Assembly: GCF_020535245.1 (NCBI RefSeq)
Contig: NZ_CP084910.1
Coordinates: forward strand, 2,146,501 to 2,210,500
Direction of reading: 5' to 3'
DNA length: 64,000 nt
DNA from: Asticcacaulis sp. AND118
Lineage (GTDB): Bacteria > Pseudomonadota > Alphaproteobacteria > Caulobacterales > Caulobacteraceae
The stretch's first letter is position 1. Each line of letters starts with the position of its first letter. The notes under the pieces are model-generated. The model was not told the origin of the DNA. It did no database searches and saw only the letters and a program-made list of their open reading frames with translations. The position numbers and the translations under genes were made by a program. Of the stretch, positions 55,144 to 63,529 are shown one piece after another.

Positions 55144-57252
55144 TCATCTCTCGACGTCTGCGTTAAAAACAGCAGAAAACTTATCCATCTTGGTACGCAA
55201 GCTTGTCAGACTGTGGTCGTAGGCCCACTCGTCTCTATTAGTCACAATACCTAAGGAGTACAACCTGAACAAAGCTCGTTCCTGCCCCTTAGTGCCGGCT
55301 GTTTTTGTTTTTTTATCGGCCAAGGGCACAAGGGTTTCCCAATTATTATCTGATATATTCAGCCAATTTCCTTTGGCATCCGGTTTCAGGATTTCAAAGC
55401 GGCGCTCAGACAAGCGCTTGGTAGCTACAAACGCTCGTTTTTCTTCAGAGTTGGTATAGTCATCAACGGCCTCATATCGGATGACGCAATTCTGCTTATT
55501 CTTTTTCTTTACGAAGAAGCTGATAGCGACCCCGACCTTTATCTGGTCATCGAATATGTTTCCGCCTTCCCGACGTCTCTGTTCACCGCTGTTGCGGGCA
55601 TTTCCCTTTAGATCAACAAGATATATTTCGGCAAAATCGCGCGCCACCACCTTGCGGAAGCCGTCAAAGGTACGGCTGTCGATAAAGGAGCGGTTGGTCA
55701 CAAAGGCCAGCACCCCGTCCTTATCCAGACGATCCGACGCCCAGCGGAAGAAGCGGGCATACATGTCGTAAAGCTTTGTCTTCTGCGCCGTCGATTGCTT
55801 GATATAGCTTTCCTTGATCCGCTCATCTATGCGCGGATAGGTGCGGTTCTTGTTATTGTCGTTCTCGTTCTGCTGATTGGCATTATAGGGCGGATTACCG
55901 ATAATGACGCTGATCGTCTTTTCGTTCTGACGCTTCACACGGGCGATGTTTTCGTCGGACATGGCCCCGAAAAGGTCGTGCTGATAGCCCGAATGCAGGC
56001 CGAGCGCCGCCACATTGTCCAGCGTATCGACAAAGCACAGATTGGGGTATTCGGCGAACTGCCCTGAGGCGGCGGCATAGGTGGCTTCGATATTCAGATT
56101 GGCCACGTAATAGGGCAGGATGGCCACTTCGTTGGCGTGCAGTTCTTCCTTATATTTGCGCTGAAGCTTGTCCGGCTGGCCTTTGAAATAGTCGATCAGC
56201 TCGCAGATAAAGGTGCCCGTGCCGGTGGCGGGGTCCAGAATCTGAACGTCGCGGTCGATCAGGTTGCGCCCAAAATGCTTTTGCGTCAGCCAGTCGGCGC
56301 CTTCGATCATGAAGCGCACGATCTCATTAGGCGTATAGACCACCCCCAGCCGGTCCGCCGCCTTGGGGTTATAGACCTTGTAGAAGTTTTCGTAGATCAC
56401 CTTAAGGAAGGTCTGCTTCTCGGCGTGGCTGGTGATCATGGCGGCATTGGCGCGGATGGCCGAATAATAGGCCTCCATGGCCTTCAGCGTGTCGCGCTTC
56501 ACCGAACCGGTGAAAAACTTGGCCTCAAGGCCGTAGAGGGCCTGCGCGATATTGTTTTCGCGGTGGAAGTCGCCTTCGTTGAAGACGTGGGCGAAGATTT
56601 CCTCGGTCAGGATGTGCTGAATCAGCATTTCGCGCACATCGGTTTCGGTCACGGCGGGGTTGATGGTCGCCTTGGCCTGCGCCAGAAAGGCCTCCGCCGC
56701 CGTCTTGAACGCCGCATTGCCGGCATAGGCGTCGTCGATGCGCTCGCGCAGGGCCTCCAGCACGGCGGGCAGGTCGCTCTTGAACTGCGCCACGGCGCGG
56801 CGGAAATCGGCGATCTCCTTACGCTCATAGGCGAAAAACAGCGACAGGAGGCGGTTGAGTTCCCTGGTGTCCAGCATCTGGGCCCGCATCACTTCGTTGC
56901 CGTTCTGGATCAGGACGGCGGTGTGCGAGTTTTCGAAGATGATGTTGTCGGTGGGGTAGCCTTTCAGGCGTTTCTTGCGGATTTCCTCATCAAGGTCGTC
57001 CTGGGTGTCCTTCGACTCCCAATAGCCCAGCGGGACGCGCAGGTCGTGCAGGATGGTGCCGTCGGGGATGACCGCCGTCTTTTGCGCGCTTTCCATGCGC
57101 AGTTCGGGGGCGAAGACCAGACCCGACTGCTTGGCCCAGCCTTTGAGCAGGTCCTTGAAGGCTTCGCGTATCACCGATTCCGACAGGGAACCGGACACCT
57201 TTTTCAGGGTGGTCAGTTCGTTGAGAAACTGCTGGATCAGTATCTGACTCAA
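55144..57252 (-). CDS. N-6 adenine DNA methylase/endonuclease, type ISP or IIG-like, truncated by TGA
   Basis: About 702 residues of a single-chain restriction-modification enzyme. The N-terminal part has a PD-(D/E)xK nuclease signature (VIPDGTI, then GYWESKD), followed by a helical connector, then the gamma-class methylase with motif I LDPATGTGTFI and motif IV IIGNPPYN. No helicase domain is present. The start is probably the TTG at 57252, which follows GGGAG; family members begin at the same place (QQFLNELTTLKKVSG). The frame ends at TGA (55144-55146) but continues uninterrupted to 54172, so an intact ancestor would have about 1,026 residues. Readthrough, a recent nonsense mutation or a sequencing error are all possible. 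Confidence 0.82.
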   Translation of the reverse strand: MSQILIQQFLNELTTLKKVSGSLSESVIREAFKDLLKGWAKQSGLVFAPELRMESAQKTAVIPDGTILHDLRVPLGYWESKDTQDDLDEEIRKKRLKGYPTDNIIFENSHTAVLIQNGNEVMRAQMLDTRELNRLLSLFFAYERKEIADFRRAVAQFKSDLPAVLEALRERIDDAYAGNAAFKTAAEAFLAQAKATINPAVTETDVREMLIQHILTEEIFAHVFNEGDFHRENNIAQALYGLEAKFFTGSVKRDTLKAMEAYYSAIRANAAMITSHAEKQTFLKVIYENFYKVYNPKAADRLGVVYTPNEIVRFMIEGADWLTQKHFGRNLIDRDVQILDPATGTGTFICELIDYFKGQPDKLQRKYKEELHANEVAILPYYVANLNIEATYAAASGQFAEYPNLCFVDTLDNVAALGLHSGYQHDLFGAMSDENIARVKRQNEKTISVIIGNPPYNANQQNENDNNKNRTYPRIDERIKESYIKQSTAQKTKLYDMYARFFRWASDRLDKDGVLAFVTNRSFIDSRTFDGFRKVVARDFAEIYLVDLKGNARNSGEQRRREGGNIFDDQIKVGVAISFFVKKKNKQNCVIRYEAVDDYTNSEEKRAFVATKRLSERRFEILKPDAKGNWLNISDNNWETLVPLADKKTKTAGTKGQERALFRLYSLGIVTNRDEWAYDHSLTSLRTKMDKFSAVFNADVER

Positions 57253-57346
57253 TGGTGGCGCTCCCCGCGTCGATTCCCGCCGCCACAGTGGCGCAGGTGT
57301 GTTGCCGGATGCAACCCTGAATACCGCTTGCGAGACCTGCGCACAC

Positions 57347-57375
57347 AAAAAAAGCCAGCGTTTCCGATGGCTTTT
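57347..57375 (-). terminator. Terminator after trcR
   Basis: AAAAAGCCA/TGGCTTTTT stem with a 10-base loop and a T run on the minus strand, just after the trcR stop. Confidence 0.75.
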
Positions 57376-57401
57376 TCCGTTTTAATGGTCATTCAGACCA
57401 A

Positions 57402-58112
57402 TCAGTACTCGTCGTCTTCCTCGTCATGGACGGGCTTCGACGGCGCGGAGCCGAACACGTCCTCGACCGTCAGGTCGGCCTTGCGGCCATAGGTGTCTTC
57501 TTCTTCGTCATAGGCCGGGACCACCGGCTGGGCCGGTTGCAGCGACGGATCGTCCAGCGGGATGCCCAGCTTTTCGGCCTGCTTGCGCTTGACTTCGGCG
57601 GCCTTCTTGACGGCGGCGTCCAGTTCGATCTGCGAGACGAGGCCCAGCGTCACGGGGTCGACCGGCTTGAGGTTGGCGGCGTTCCAGTGGGTGCGGTTGC
57701 GCACCTGCTCGATCGTGGTCTTGGTGGTGCCGAGCAGCTTGGAAATCTGCGCGTCGGTGACTTCCGGGTGGTTCTTGACGAACCAGTGGATGGCGTCCGG
57801 ACGGTCCTGACGGCGCGACACGGGGGTATAGCGCGGGGCCTTCTTCTGCGGCTTGAGCAGTTCGGCGTGGCGGCTCTTTTGCGCCTGCATGCGATAGGCC
57901 GGGGTCTTTTCCGCCTTATCCAGTTCTTCACGGGTCAACTGACCGTTGGCGATGGGGTCGGCGCCGCGGATGTCGCGCGCCACTTCGCCGTCGGCAATGC
58001 CTTTCACTTCGAGCAGGTGCAGGCCGCAGAAATCGGCGATCTGCTCGAACGAGAGGCTGGTATTGTCGACCAGCCACACGGCGGTCGCTTTCGGCATCAG
58101 GATGTCGGCCAT
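57402..58112 (-). CDS. trcR: Cell-cycle transcriptional regulator TrcR (DUF1013)
   Basis: 236-residue protein of the alphaproteobacteria-specific DUF1013 family. It has MPKATAVWLVDNTSLSFEQI at the N-terminus, a helix-turn-helix-like region PEVTDAQISKLLGTTKTTIE, RTHWNAANLKPVDPVTLGLV, and a long acidic tail ending DEEDDEY. The family is known as TrcR, a factor linked to RNA polymerase and cell-cycle gene expression in Caulobacter-type bacteria. The ATG at 58112 gives the family N-terminus. It is followed by a terminator. Confidence 0.85.
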   Translation of the reverse strand: MADILMPKATAVWLVDNTSLSFEQIADFCGLHLLEVKGIADGEVARDIRGADPIANGQLTREELDKAEKTPAYRMQAQKSRHAELLKPQKKAPRYTPVSRRQDRPDAIHWFVKNHPEVTDAQISKLLGTTKTTIEQVRNRTHWNAANLKPVDPVTLGLVSQIELDAAVKKAAEVKRKQAEKLGIPLDDPSLQPAQPVVPAYDEEEDTYGRKADLTVEDVFGSAPSKPVHDEEDDEY

Positions 58113-58245
58113 ATTCAGTCTCACAAATAGCTACGCCCGGCCTTTGCGACCGGGCGTGAGGGATTCTTGCGACCGGTATAGACCGATTTTTCAGTAAGGG
58201 AAATAGTTTATCACTTAGGCATCACTCGCGCGACGCTCGCTGCGC

Positions 58246-59217
58246 TCACCACCGCAGCACGACCTTGCCCGTGTGGTTGCCGCTATCGAGATACTCCTGC
58301 GCCGCACCGGCTTCGGCCGCATCGAACACCTTCGCCAGCACCGGGCGGATCGCCCCGCGCTCGATCAGCGGCCACACCCGTTCGGCCACGGCGGCGCTCA
58401 AACGCGCCTTTTCGTCCGCCGAGCGCGGGCGCAGCATCGAGCCGGTCAATATGCCCTGCTTTTGCATCAGACGCGGCAGGTCGATCTCGGTCCTGTTGCC
58501 GCGGATCATGCCGACCTGCACGATGCGGCCCCGGTGTTTCAGGCCCAGGATGTTTTTCGGCGTATAGTCCCCGCCCATGATGTCGAGCACCACATCGGCC
58601 CCGCCCAGCTCCTTCACCGGCGTGACGAAGTCGGTCTCCTGGGTGTCGATGACGTGATCGGCCCCCAATCCCTTCACCCACGCCGCACGTTCGGCCCCGC
58701 GCACCGTGGCGATAACGGTCGCGCCGAAGCCCTTGGCCATCATAACCGTCATCGAGCCGATGCCGGAATTGGCCCCGTGGACCAGCACCGTTTCACCGGT
58801 CTGCAAGGCCCCGTGCTCGATCAGATTGGCGTAGACGGTCAGGCACACTTCGGGCAGGCCCGCCGCCTCGGCGTCGCTCAGACCGCGCGGAATGGGCAGA
58901 AGGTGCCGGGCATCGACGGCGACATATTCGGCGTAGCCGCCGCCATTGACGAGGCTGCACACCCGATCACCCGCTTTCCACACCTTTTCGTCTTCGCCCA
59001 CAGCCTCGACCGTTCCGGCGACTTCGAGGCCCATGATCGGCGACGCGCCCGGCGGCGGCGGGTAGCTGCCCTGCCTCTGGAGGATGTCGGGGCGGTTCAC
59101 CCCGGAATGGTTGACCCGAATTAACACATCTGAACGCCCCACTTCGGGACGCGGGACATCGCCGACATACAGATCGGCGCTGCTGTGGCCGCCGTCGCGG
59201 ATGAGGATGGCTTTCAT
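58246..59217 (-). CDS. NAD(P)H:quinone oxidoreductase (zeta-crystallin-like, MDR superfamily)
   Basis: 323-residue medium-chain dehydrogenase of the quinone reductase branch: GVNRPDILQRQGSYPPPPGA, PIMGLEVAGTVEAVG, and the dinucleotide-binding VHGANSGIGSMTVMMAKGFG. It lacks the catalytic and structural zinc cysteines, as expected for this branch. The ATG at 59217 matches the usual MKA start. It is divergent from the DUF1192 gene with 136 bp between. Confidence 0.9.
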   Translation of the reverse strand: MKAILIRDGGHSSADLYVGDVPRPEVGRSDVLIRVNHSGVNRPDILQRQGSYPPPPGASPIMGLEVAGTVEAVGEDEKVWKAGDRVCSLVNGGGYAEYVAVDARHLLPIPRGLSDAEAAGLPEVCLTVYANLIEHGALQTGETVLVHGANSGIGSMTVMMAKGFGATVIATVRGAERAAWVKGLGADHVIDTQETDFVTPVKELGGADVVLDIMGGDYTPKNILGLKHRGRIVQVGMIRGNRTEIDLPRLMQKQGILTGSMLRPRSADEKARLSAAVAERVWPLIERGAIRPVLAKVFDAAEAGAAQEYLDSGNHTGKVVLRW

Positions 59218-59353
59218 GGTGAACCGTGCCGCTTGCTTTCTTCGCCCCATAGGGGTTTTATATAAAATTGTAGAGACATTTGCGGCCTGCGCAACGATTT
59301 GCGTTTGCGCGCAAAGGTTTCCGCGCCACGACATAACCCAGAGGAGACGCCGC

Positions 59354-59578
59354 ATGTCGGAGGAGGAAGCGTTTGAGTCCGCTTTTCGCCCGGGCACAGG
59401 GCCGGGCGGGCCGCTGAATGCCTTGATCCGTGAGGATCTGAGCGGTTATTCGGTCATCGACCTTAAGGACCGCATCACCGCGCTTGAGGCCGAAATCGTG
59501 CGTACCCGGAAGATGCTGGACTCCAAGCAATCCGGGCGCAGCGCCGCCGACGCCCTGTTCTCTTTCAAGGGGATTTAG
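59354..59578 (+). CDS. DUF1192 family protein
   Basis: 74-residue protein of the alphaproteobacterial DUF1192 family: LREDL-like LIREDLSGYSVIDLKDRITAL followed by a short coiled coil EAEIVRTRKMLDSK. Function unknown. The ATG follows GAGGAG. It lies 154 bp before rcdA on the same strand; this pairing may be a functional hint. Confidence 0.85.
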   Translation: MSEEEAFESAFRPGTGPGGPLNALIREDLSGYSVIDLKDRITALEAEIVRTRKMLDSKQSGRSAADALFSFKGI

Positions 59579-59732
59579 GGAGAGTTAGGGTTTTCTTAGG
59601 GTTCGCCGTGGCAGGTCCGCGCCCCGCCTTTTCGTCAGGGGTGGCACGCCCGTTGCAGGACCAGCAGCGACCCGCAGGGTGCGTTTTGCGCACTCACCGA
59701 TTATGAGTTTTGAGATTTTCCGAAGGCCAGCC

Positions 59733-60251
59733 ATGTCCGATACCGGTGCCGTAGTTTCCCTGTCCCAGCGTGCGGACCTCGTGCGTGATTTCGCCAAGTC
59801 GGATCTGTTTGACCGCACCTTCCGTGAGGGCATGGGCCTGGTGGAAGAGACCGCCTCCTATCTGGACGGCGACGGCCGCCGCGACTCGCGCATCCTGAGC
59901 CGCGAAGACGCCCTGCTCTATGCCGGCGAGTCGATGCGCCTGACCACGCGCCTTATGCAGATCGCCTCGTGGCTTCTGGTGCAGCGCGCCGTGCGCGAAG
60001 GCGATATGGAAGCCATGGACGCCTGCGACGACAAGTATCGCCTGTCGCTCGCCACCCAGAGCGAATATGGCGACCAGCTCAAGGTGCTGCCGCAGGGCCT
60101 GCTGGAACTTCTCGACCGCTCCAACCGCCTGTACGACCGTATCTCGCACCTCGACCGCCGCATGTTCGTCGAAGCCGAGGCCGATCAGCCGCAGACCAAT
60201 GCCGTGCTCGATCAGTTTGCGCGCCTGCAGAACGTCTTCGGCAATATCTAA
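59733..60251 (+). CDS. rcdA: Protease adaptor RcdA (regulator of CtrA degradation, DUF1465)
   Basis: 172-residue helical adaptor that, with CpdR and PopA, delivers the cell-cycle regulator CtrA to ClpXP in Caulobacter. Recognised from FDRTFREGMGLVEETASYLD, GESMRLTTRLMQIASWLLVQ and LDRSNRLYDRISHLDRRMF. The C-terminus is short and polar as in the family. The ATG at 59733 fits; the upstream frame extension is unconserved. A palindromic repeat follows it. Confidence 0.9.
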   Translation: MSDTGAVVSLSQRADLVRDFAKSDLFDRTFREGMGLVEETASYLDGDGRRDSRILSREDALLYAGESMRLTTRLMQIASWLLVQRAVREGDMEAMDACDDKYRLSLATQSEYGDQLKVLPQGLLELLDRSNRLYDRISHLDRRMFVEAEADQPQTNAVLDQFARLQNVFGNI

Positions 60252-60254
60252 GAA

Positions 60255-60402
60255 TCCTCCTCCCCTGTAGCGCAGCGTACGGGCGAGGTGGCATTTTGAG
60301 CGTCAGCGAAAAATGACGGAAGGGGCGAAATTGGGGAGAATGCCCCCTCCGCCTCGACGCGCTACGCTTGCTCGGCACCTCCCCCGCGTTGCAGGGGAGG
60401 AT
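60255..60402. repeat. Palindromic repeat element between rcdA and thiE (copy B)
   Basis: Outer ends TCCTCCTCCCCTG and GCAGGGGAGGA, with inner GACGGAAGGGGC facing GCCCCCTCCG. It is made of two inverted half-modules similar to those in tilS (8012) and after efp (63371). It probably folds into a long hairpin that could end rcdA transcription. Confidence 0.8.
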
Positions 60403-60458
60403 GAACCGGTGAGGATGAAAAACTTGCCCCGCGAGTCGTTTTCAGGCAGGACGGGCCC

Positions 60459-61076
60459 ATGACCTCGCAACTCTATCTCATCACGCCGCCGACCATTGCC
60501 GACCACACCGCCTTTGCACGCGGGCTGGAGGACACCCTGTCCGCGGGGCCGGTGCCGGCGCTGCAAATCCGTCTCAAGGACGTGTCGCTCGATGAGATCC
60601 GCGCCCTGACGCGACTGATCACGCCGGTGGCGCACCGTCACGGCACGGCGGTCCTGATAAACGACCACGTCGATCTGGCGAAGGAACTGCGCCTCGACGG
60701 CGTGCATGTGGGTCAATCCGACACGCCGTACAAAGACGCGCGCAAGCGGCTGGGCACCGAGGCCATGATCGGCGTCACCTGCCACAACAGCCGCCATCTG
60801 GCCATGGAGGCCGCCGAATCCGGGGCCGACTACGTGGCCTTCGGGGCCTTCTACCCGACCTCGACCAAAGACGTCGAACACATGGCCGAACTGGAGACCC
60901 TGACCATCTGGCAGGAAAGCATGGAAGTGCCTTGCGTGGCCATCGGCGGCATCACCGCGGCCAATGCTGCCGAGGTCTCCGCCGCCGGGGCCGACTTCAT
61001 CGCGGTGTCGGGTGCGGTGTGGAACCACCCGGATGGCCCGGCCGCCGGCGTCAAGGCGCTGCTGGCGGCGCTTTAG
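60459..61076 (+). CDS. thiE: Thiamine phosphate synthase family protein ThiE
   Basis: 205-residue TIM barrel that joins the thiazole and pyrimidine moieties of thiamine. It has [68 protein letters not shown] and [14 protein letters not shown]. The usual SCH is changed to TCH (GVTCHN). The gene is alone, with no thiamine riboswitch visible upstream, so biosynthetic control is not obvious; it could be a salvage or TenI-like paralogue. Confidence 0.83.
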   Translation: MTSQLYLITPPTIADHTAFARGLEDTLSAGPVPALQIRLKDVSLDEIRALTRLITPVAHRHGTAVLINDHVDLAKELRLDGVHVGQSDTPYKDARKRLGTEAMIGVTCHNSRHLAMEAAESGADYVAFGAFYPTSTKDVEHMAELETLTIWQESMEVPCVAIGGITAANAAEVSAAGADFIAVSGAVWNHPDGPAAGVKALLAAL

Positions 61077-61826
61077 TCATTTCACCGCCGCATTGCCGCC
61101 GTCGGCATAGAGAGCGCTACCTGTGACGAAGCTCGACATCGGACCGGCCAGAAACAGCATGGCCTCGGCGATCTCTTCGGGTCTGGCGATGCGCTTCATG
61201 GCGTGCAGCCCCGCCGCCCAGTCCTTCTGCGCCTGATCCCCGGCCATCGCCGTATCGACGCCGCCGGGCAGGAGCGCATTGGCGCGGATGCCCTGCGCCG
61301 CATAGTCGGCGGCAATCCCCTTGACCAGCCCCATCAGACCGGCCTTTGCCGCGCCATAGGCGCTCATACCGGGCAGACCGACGCTGGTGCCGACAAAACT
61401 GGAGGTGAAGACGATCGACCCACCGCCGCGCGCCAGCAGGGCCGGTGTCTGCGCCCGCGCCCCCAGAAACGCCGCCGTCAGATTGGCACCCAGCGTGACC
61501 TGCCATTCGTCGGGCGTAATCTCTGCCAAGGGACGCATCGCCCCGACCGTGCCCGCATTATTGATGGCAATGTCGAGCCCGCCGAAGCGCTCCATAGCCA
61601 TAGAGACAAGGGCGTCATGGGTTGCCGGCAGGGCCACATCGCCGGTCACGGCTTGGGCCTCACCGCCTTGGGCACGTATAGCCCGCACGACGGCCTCAAG
61701 CGCGGCTTCGCCCCGCGCATTGAGCACCACCGCGGCACCTTCCGCGGCGAAACGCACGGCTGTGGCGCGGCCGATACCCGACGACGCACCGGTGATGATA
61801 GCGACCTTGTTGGCCAGCATGGACAT
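61077..61826 (-). CDS. Short-chain dehydrogenase/reductase
   Basis: 249-residue classical SDR with cofactor motif TGASSGIGRA (residues 13-22), NNAG, the catalytic serine in FTSSFVG, YGAAK with Tyr and Lys four apart, and the PGGVDT segment. The basic residue after the second strand (NARGE) suggests NADP(H). Substrate unknown. It is convergent with thiE, stops adjacent. Confidence 0.9.
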   Translation of the reverse strand: MSMLANKVAIITGASSGIGRATAVRFAAEGAAVVLNARGEAALEAVVRAIRAQGGEAQAVTGDVALPATHDALVSMAMERFGGLDIAINNAGTVGAMRPLAEITPDEWQVTLGANLTAAFLGARAQTPALLARGGGSIVFTSSFVGTSVGLPGMSAYGAAKAGLMGLVKGIAADYAAQGIRANALLPGGVDTAMAGDQAQKDWAAGLHAMKRIARPEEIAEAMLFLAGPMSSFVTGSALYADGGNAAVK

Positions 61827-61925
61827 GTTGAACCTCCGTATGAAAATGGAGGCTCAGACATAGTCAGGACCACAGTCGCATACGCCCCGTTTCTTGCGAT
61901 GTTATTGGCGCCGGTATTGGCGGCC

Positions 61926-62615
61926 TTATTGCACGCCCGCCGAAAGCGACGGCCAGCCCACCGACATTTCGACCAGCACCGGCTGGAGCGACTGGAGATT
62001 GGGATTGCCCGACGGCACCTGCGTGTCACCGACGATATCGCTGGTCAGTTGGCCCGTATGGCTTTCCGGCGGCGCAAAGCGCAGGCCCAGCACGCAGCCG
62101 CCCGGCATCATGCCCAATGTCCCGCCCTTGAAGTCCGCCGCGTAACCGCCGTAGTCCCACTCAAAGCCATAGAGGTCGAAACCCTTGCCGTTGGCGGCCT
62201 CGACGTCCTTGAGCGGCGACCCGACGCGGATATTGCCGGGGCCGTACCATTGCACCGCGCCGCGGCCGACGCGCACATCGGCGACCTGCGTCTTGTCCTC
62301 GTCCCAGAAGGTGACCACCACCTTGCGCGCCGCGTCGTCGGGATAAAGGATCACCGCGCTTTCAGTCGTGCCTTCGGGGCCAGGGATGGTCTCTTCGCGC
62401 GACTGCCGCGGAAAGGCTTTCAAAAGCTGCGCCGCCGTGGCGTCCTTCGCCACCGGCCCTTCGCAGGACAGGGCCTGCACACCCTTGTCGGCGATCGATT
62501 CCGCCGCCGCGCCATTGCCGTTTCCGGGCGTCTGATCCGGCTTGCCGCACGCCGACAGGCTCAACAGGGCCATAACGGCTGCACCAGAGAAGAATTGGCG
62601 GGTTTGCCTCAACAT
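61926..62615 (-). CDS. Hypothetical lipoprotein
   Basis: 229-residue protein with lipobox LSAC (Cys at residue 23), a short Gly/Asn-rich linker and a mature domain containing GPGNIRVGSPLKDVEAANGK and GFEWDYGGYAADFKGG. I do not recognise a named family; the region from residue 120 resembles domains that compute a substrate-dependent baseline in small periplasmic proteins but this is not enough for a function. Single gene, divergent from efp. Confidence 0.75.
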   Translation of the reverse strand: MLRQTRQFFSGAAVMALLSLSACGKPDQTPGNGNGAAAESIADKGVQALSCEGPVAKDATAAQLLKAFPRQSREETIPGPEGTTESAVILYPDDAARKVVVTFWDEDKTQVADVRVGRGAVQWYGPGNIRVGSPLKDVEAANGKGFDLYGFEWDYGGYAADFKGGTLGMMPGGCVLGLRFAPPESHTGQLTSDIVGDTQVPSGNPNLQSLQPVLVEMSVGWPSLSAGVQ

Positions 62616-62794
62616 GTCGTGGACCTTTCGATTTTCAGAACAGGCACCATGCGGCGTCGTGGATAAAAAGTCGATTCCCCCCTCGCCCTCTCCCCTTGCC
62701 TAGTCATGGGGTAAGGGTGTAGTAACGCGCGCAAGCTTTTCAGCCTTCTTTTCCGGGCCGTCGCGGCCCCTACTCTTTGACAAGTCATATCCTT

Positions 62795-63364
62795 ATGCCC
62801 AAAATTAACGCCAATACGATCAAACCCGGCATGGTTCTGGAATATCAGGGCGGCCTGTGGTCGGTCGTGAAGACCGCGCACGTGAAGCCCGGCAAGGGCG
62901 GCGCCTTCGCTCAGGTCGAACTGAAGAACCTGATCACCGGCACCAAGCTCAATGAGCGCCTGCGCTCCGAAGACACGGTCGACCGCGTTACGCTAGAGCA
63001 AAAGGATCACCTGTATCTGTTCGAAGACGGCGACATGCTGGTCTTCATGGATCAGGAAAACTACGAACAGATCAGCCTGCACAAGGACTGGGTCGGCGAA
63101 GAGCAGATCCAGTATCTGCACGACGGCATGATCGTCATTCTCGAATTCCACGACGAACGCCCGATCTCGATCACCCTGCCCGACACGGTGATCCTTGAGG
63201 TCGTTGAAACCGAGCCCACCATCAAGGGCCAGACCGCTTCGTCTTCGTACAAGCCCGCCAAGGCGTCCAACGGCATGCGCGTCATGATCCCGCCGTTCAT
63301 GGGCGTGGGCGAACGCATCGTCGTCTCGACCGCCGACGGCGAATATATGAAGCGCGCGGACTAA
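62795..63364 (+). CDS. efp: Translation elongation factor EF-P
   Basis: Relieves ribosome stalling at polyproline stretches, which suits a genome with proline-rich FtsZ, TolA and TamA proteins. The 189-residue protein has the three barrel domains: [20 protein letters not shown], the modified-residue loop [10 protein letters not shown] with Lys34, and the C-terminal signature region. The lysine suggests EpmA-type modification; no modifying enzyme gene lies in the window. The ATG at 62795 matches the family N-terminus. Confidence 0.96.
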   Translation: MPKINANTIKPGMVLEYQGGLWSVVKTAHVKPGKGGAFAQVELKNLITGTKLNERLRSEDTVDRVTLEQKDHLYLFEDGDMLVFMDQENYEQISLHKDWVGEEQIQYLHDGMIVILEFHDERPISITLPDTVILEVVETEPTIKGQTASSSYKPAKASNGMRVMIPPFMGVGERIVVSTADGEYMKRAD

Positions 63365-63370
63365 CCCCCC

Positions 63371-63507
63371 TCCTCCCCTGTGAGCGCAGCGATACGAGGG
63401 AGGTCGCATTGAGCGTCGCGAAATGACGGAGGGGGCAACCCGTCCGTCGCACCGCCCCCTCCGGCCGGACTTCGCCGGCCAACTCCCCCGCTCACGCAGG
63501 GGAGGAT
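63371..63507. repeat. Palindromic repeat element between efp and suhB (copy C)
   Basis: Begins TCCTCCCCTGTGAGCG and ends GCAGGGGAGGATG, with inner GACGGAGGGGGC facing GCCCCCTCCGGCC and a GGCCGGACTTCGCCGGCC hairpin. Same family as copies at 8012 and 60255. Confidence 0.82.
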
Positions 63508-63529
63508 GTGTTTTTTAAAAGGCCCTGAC

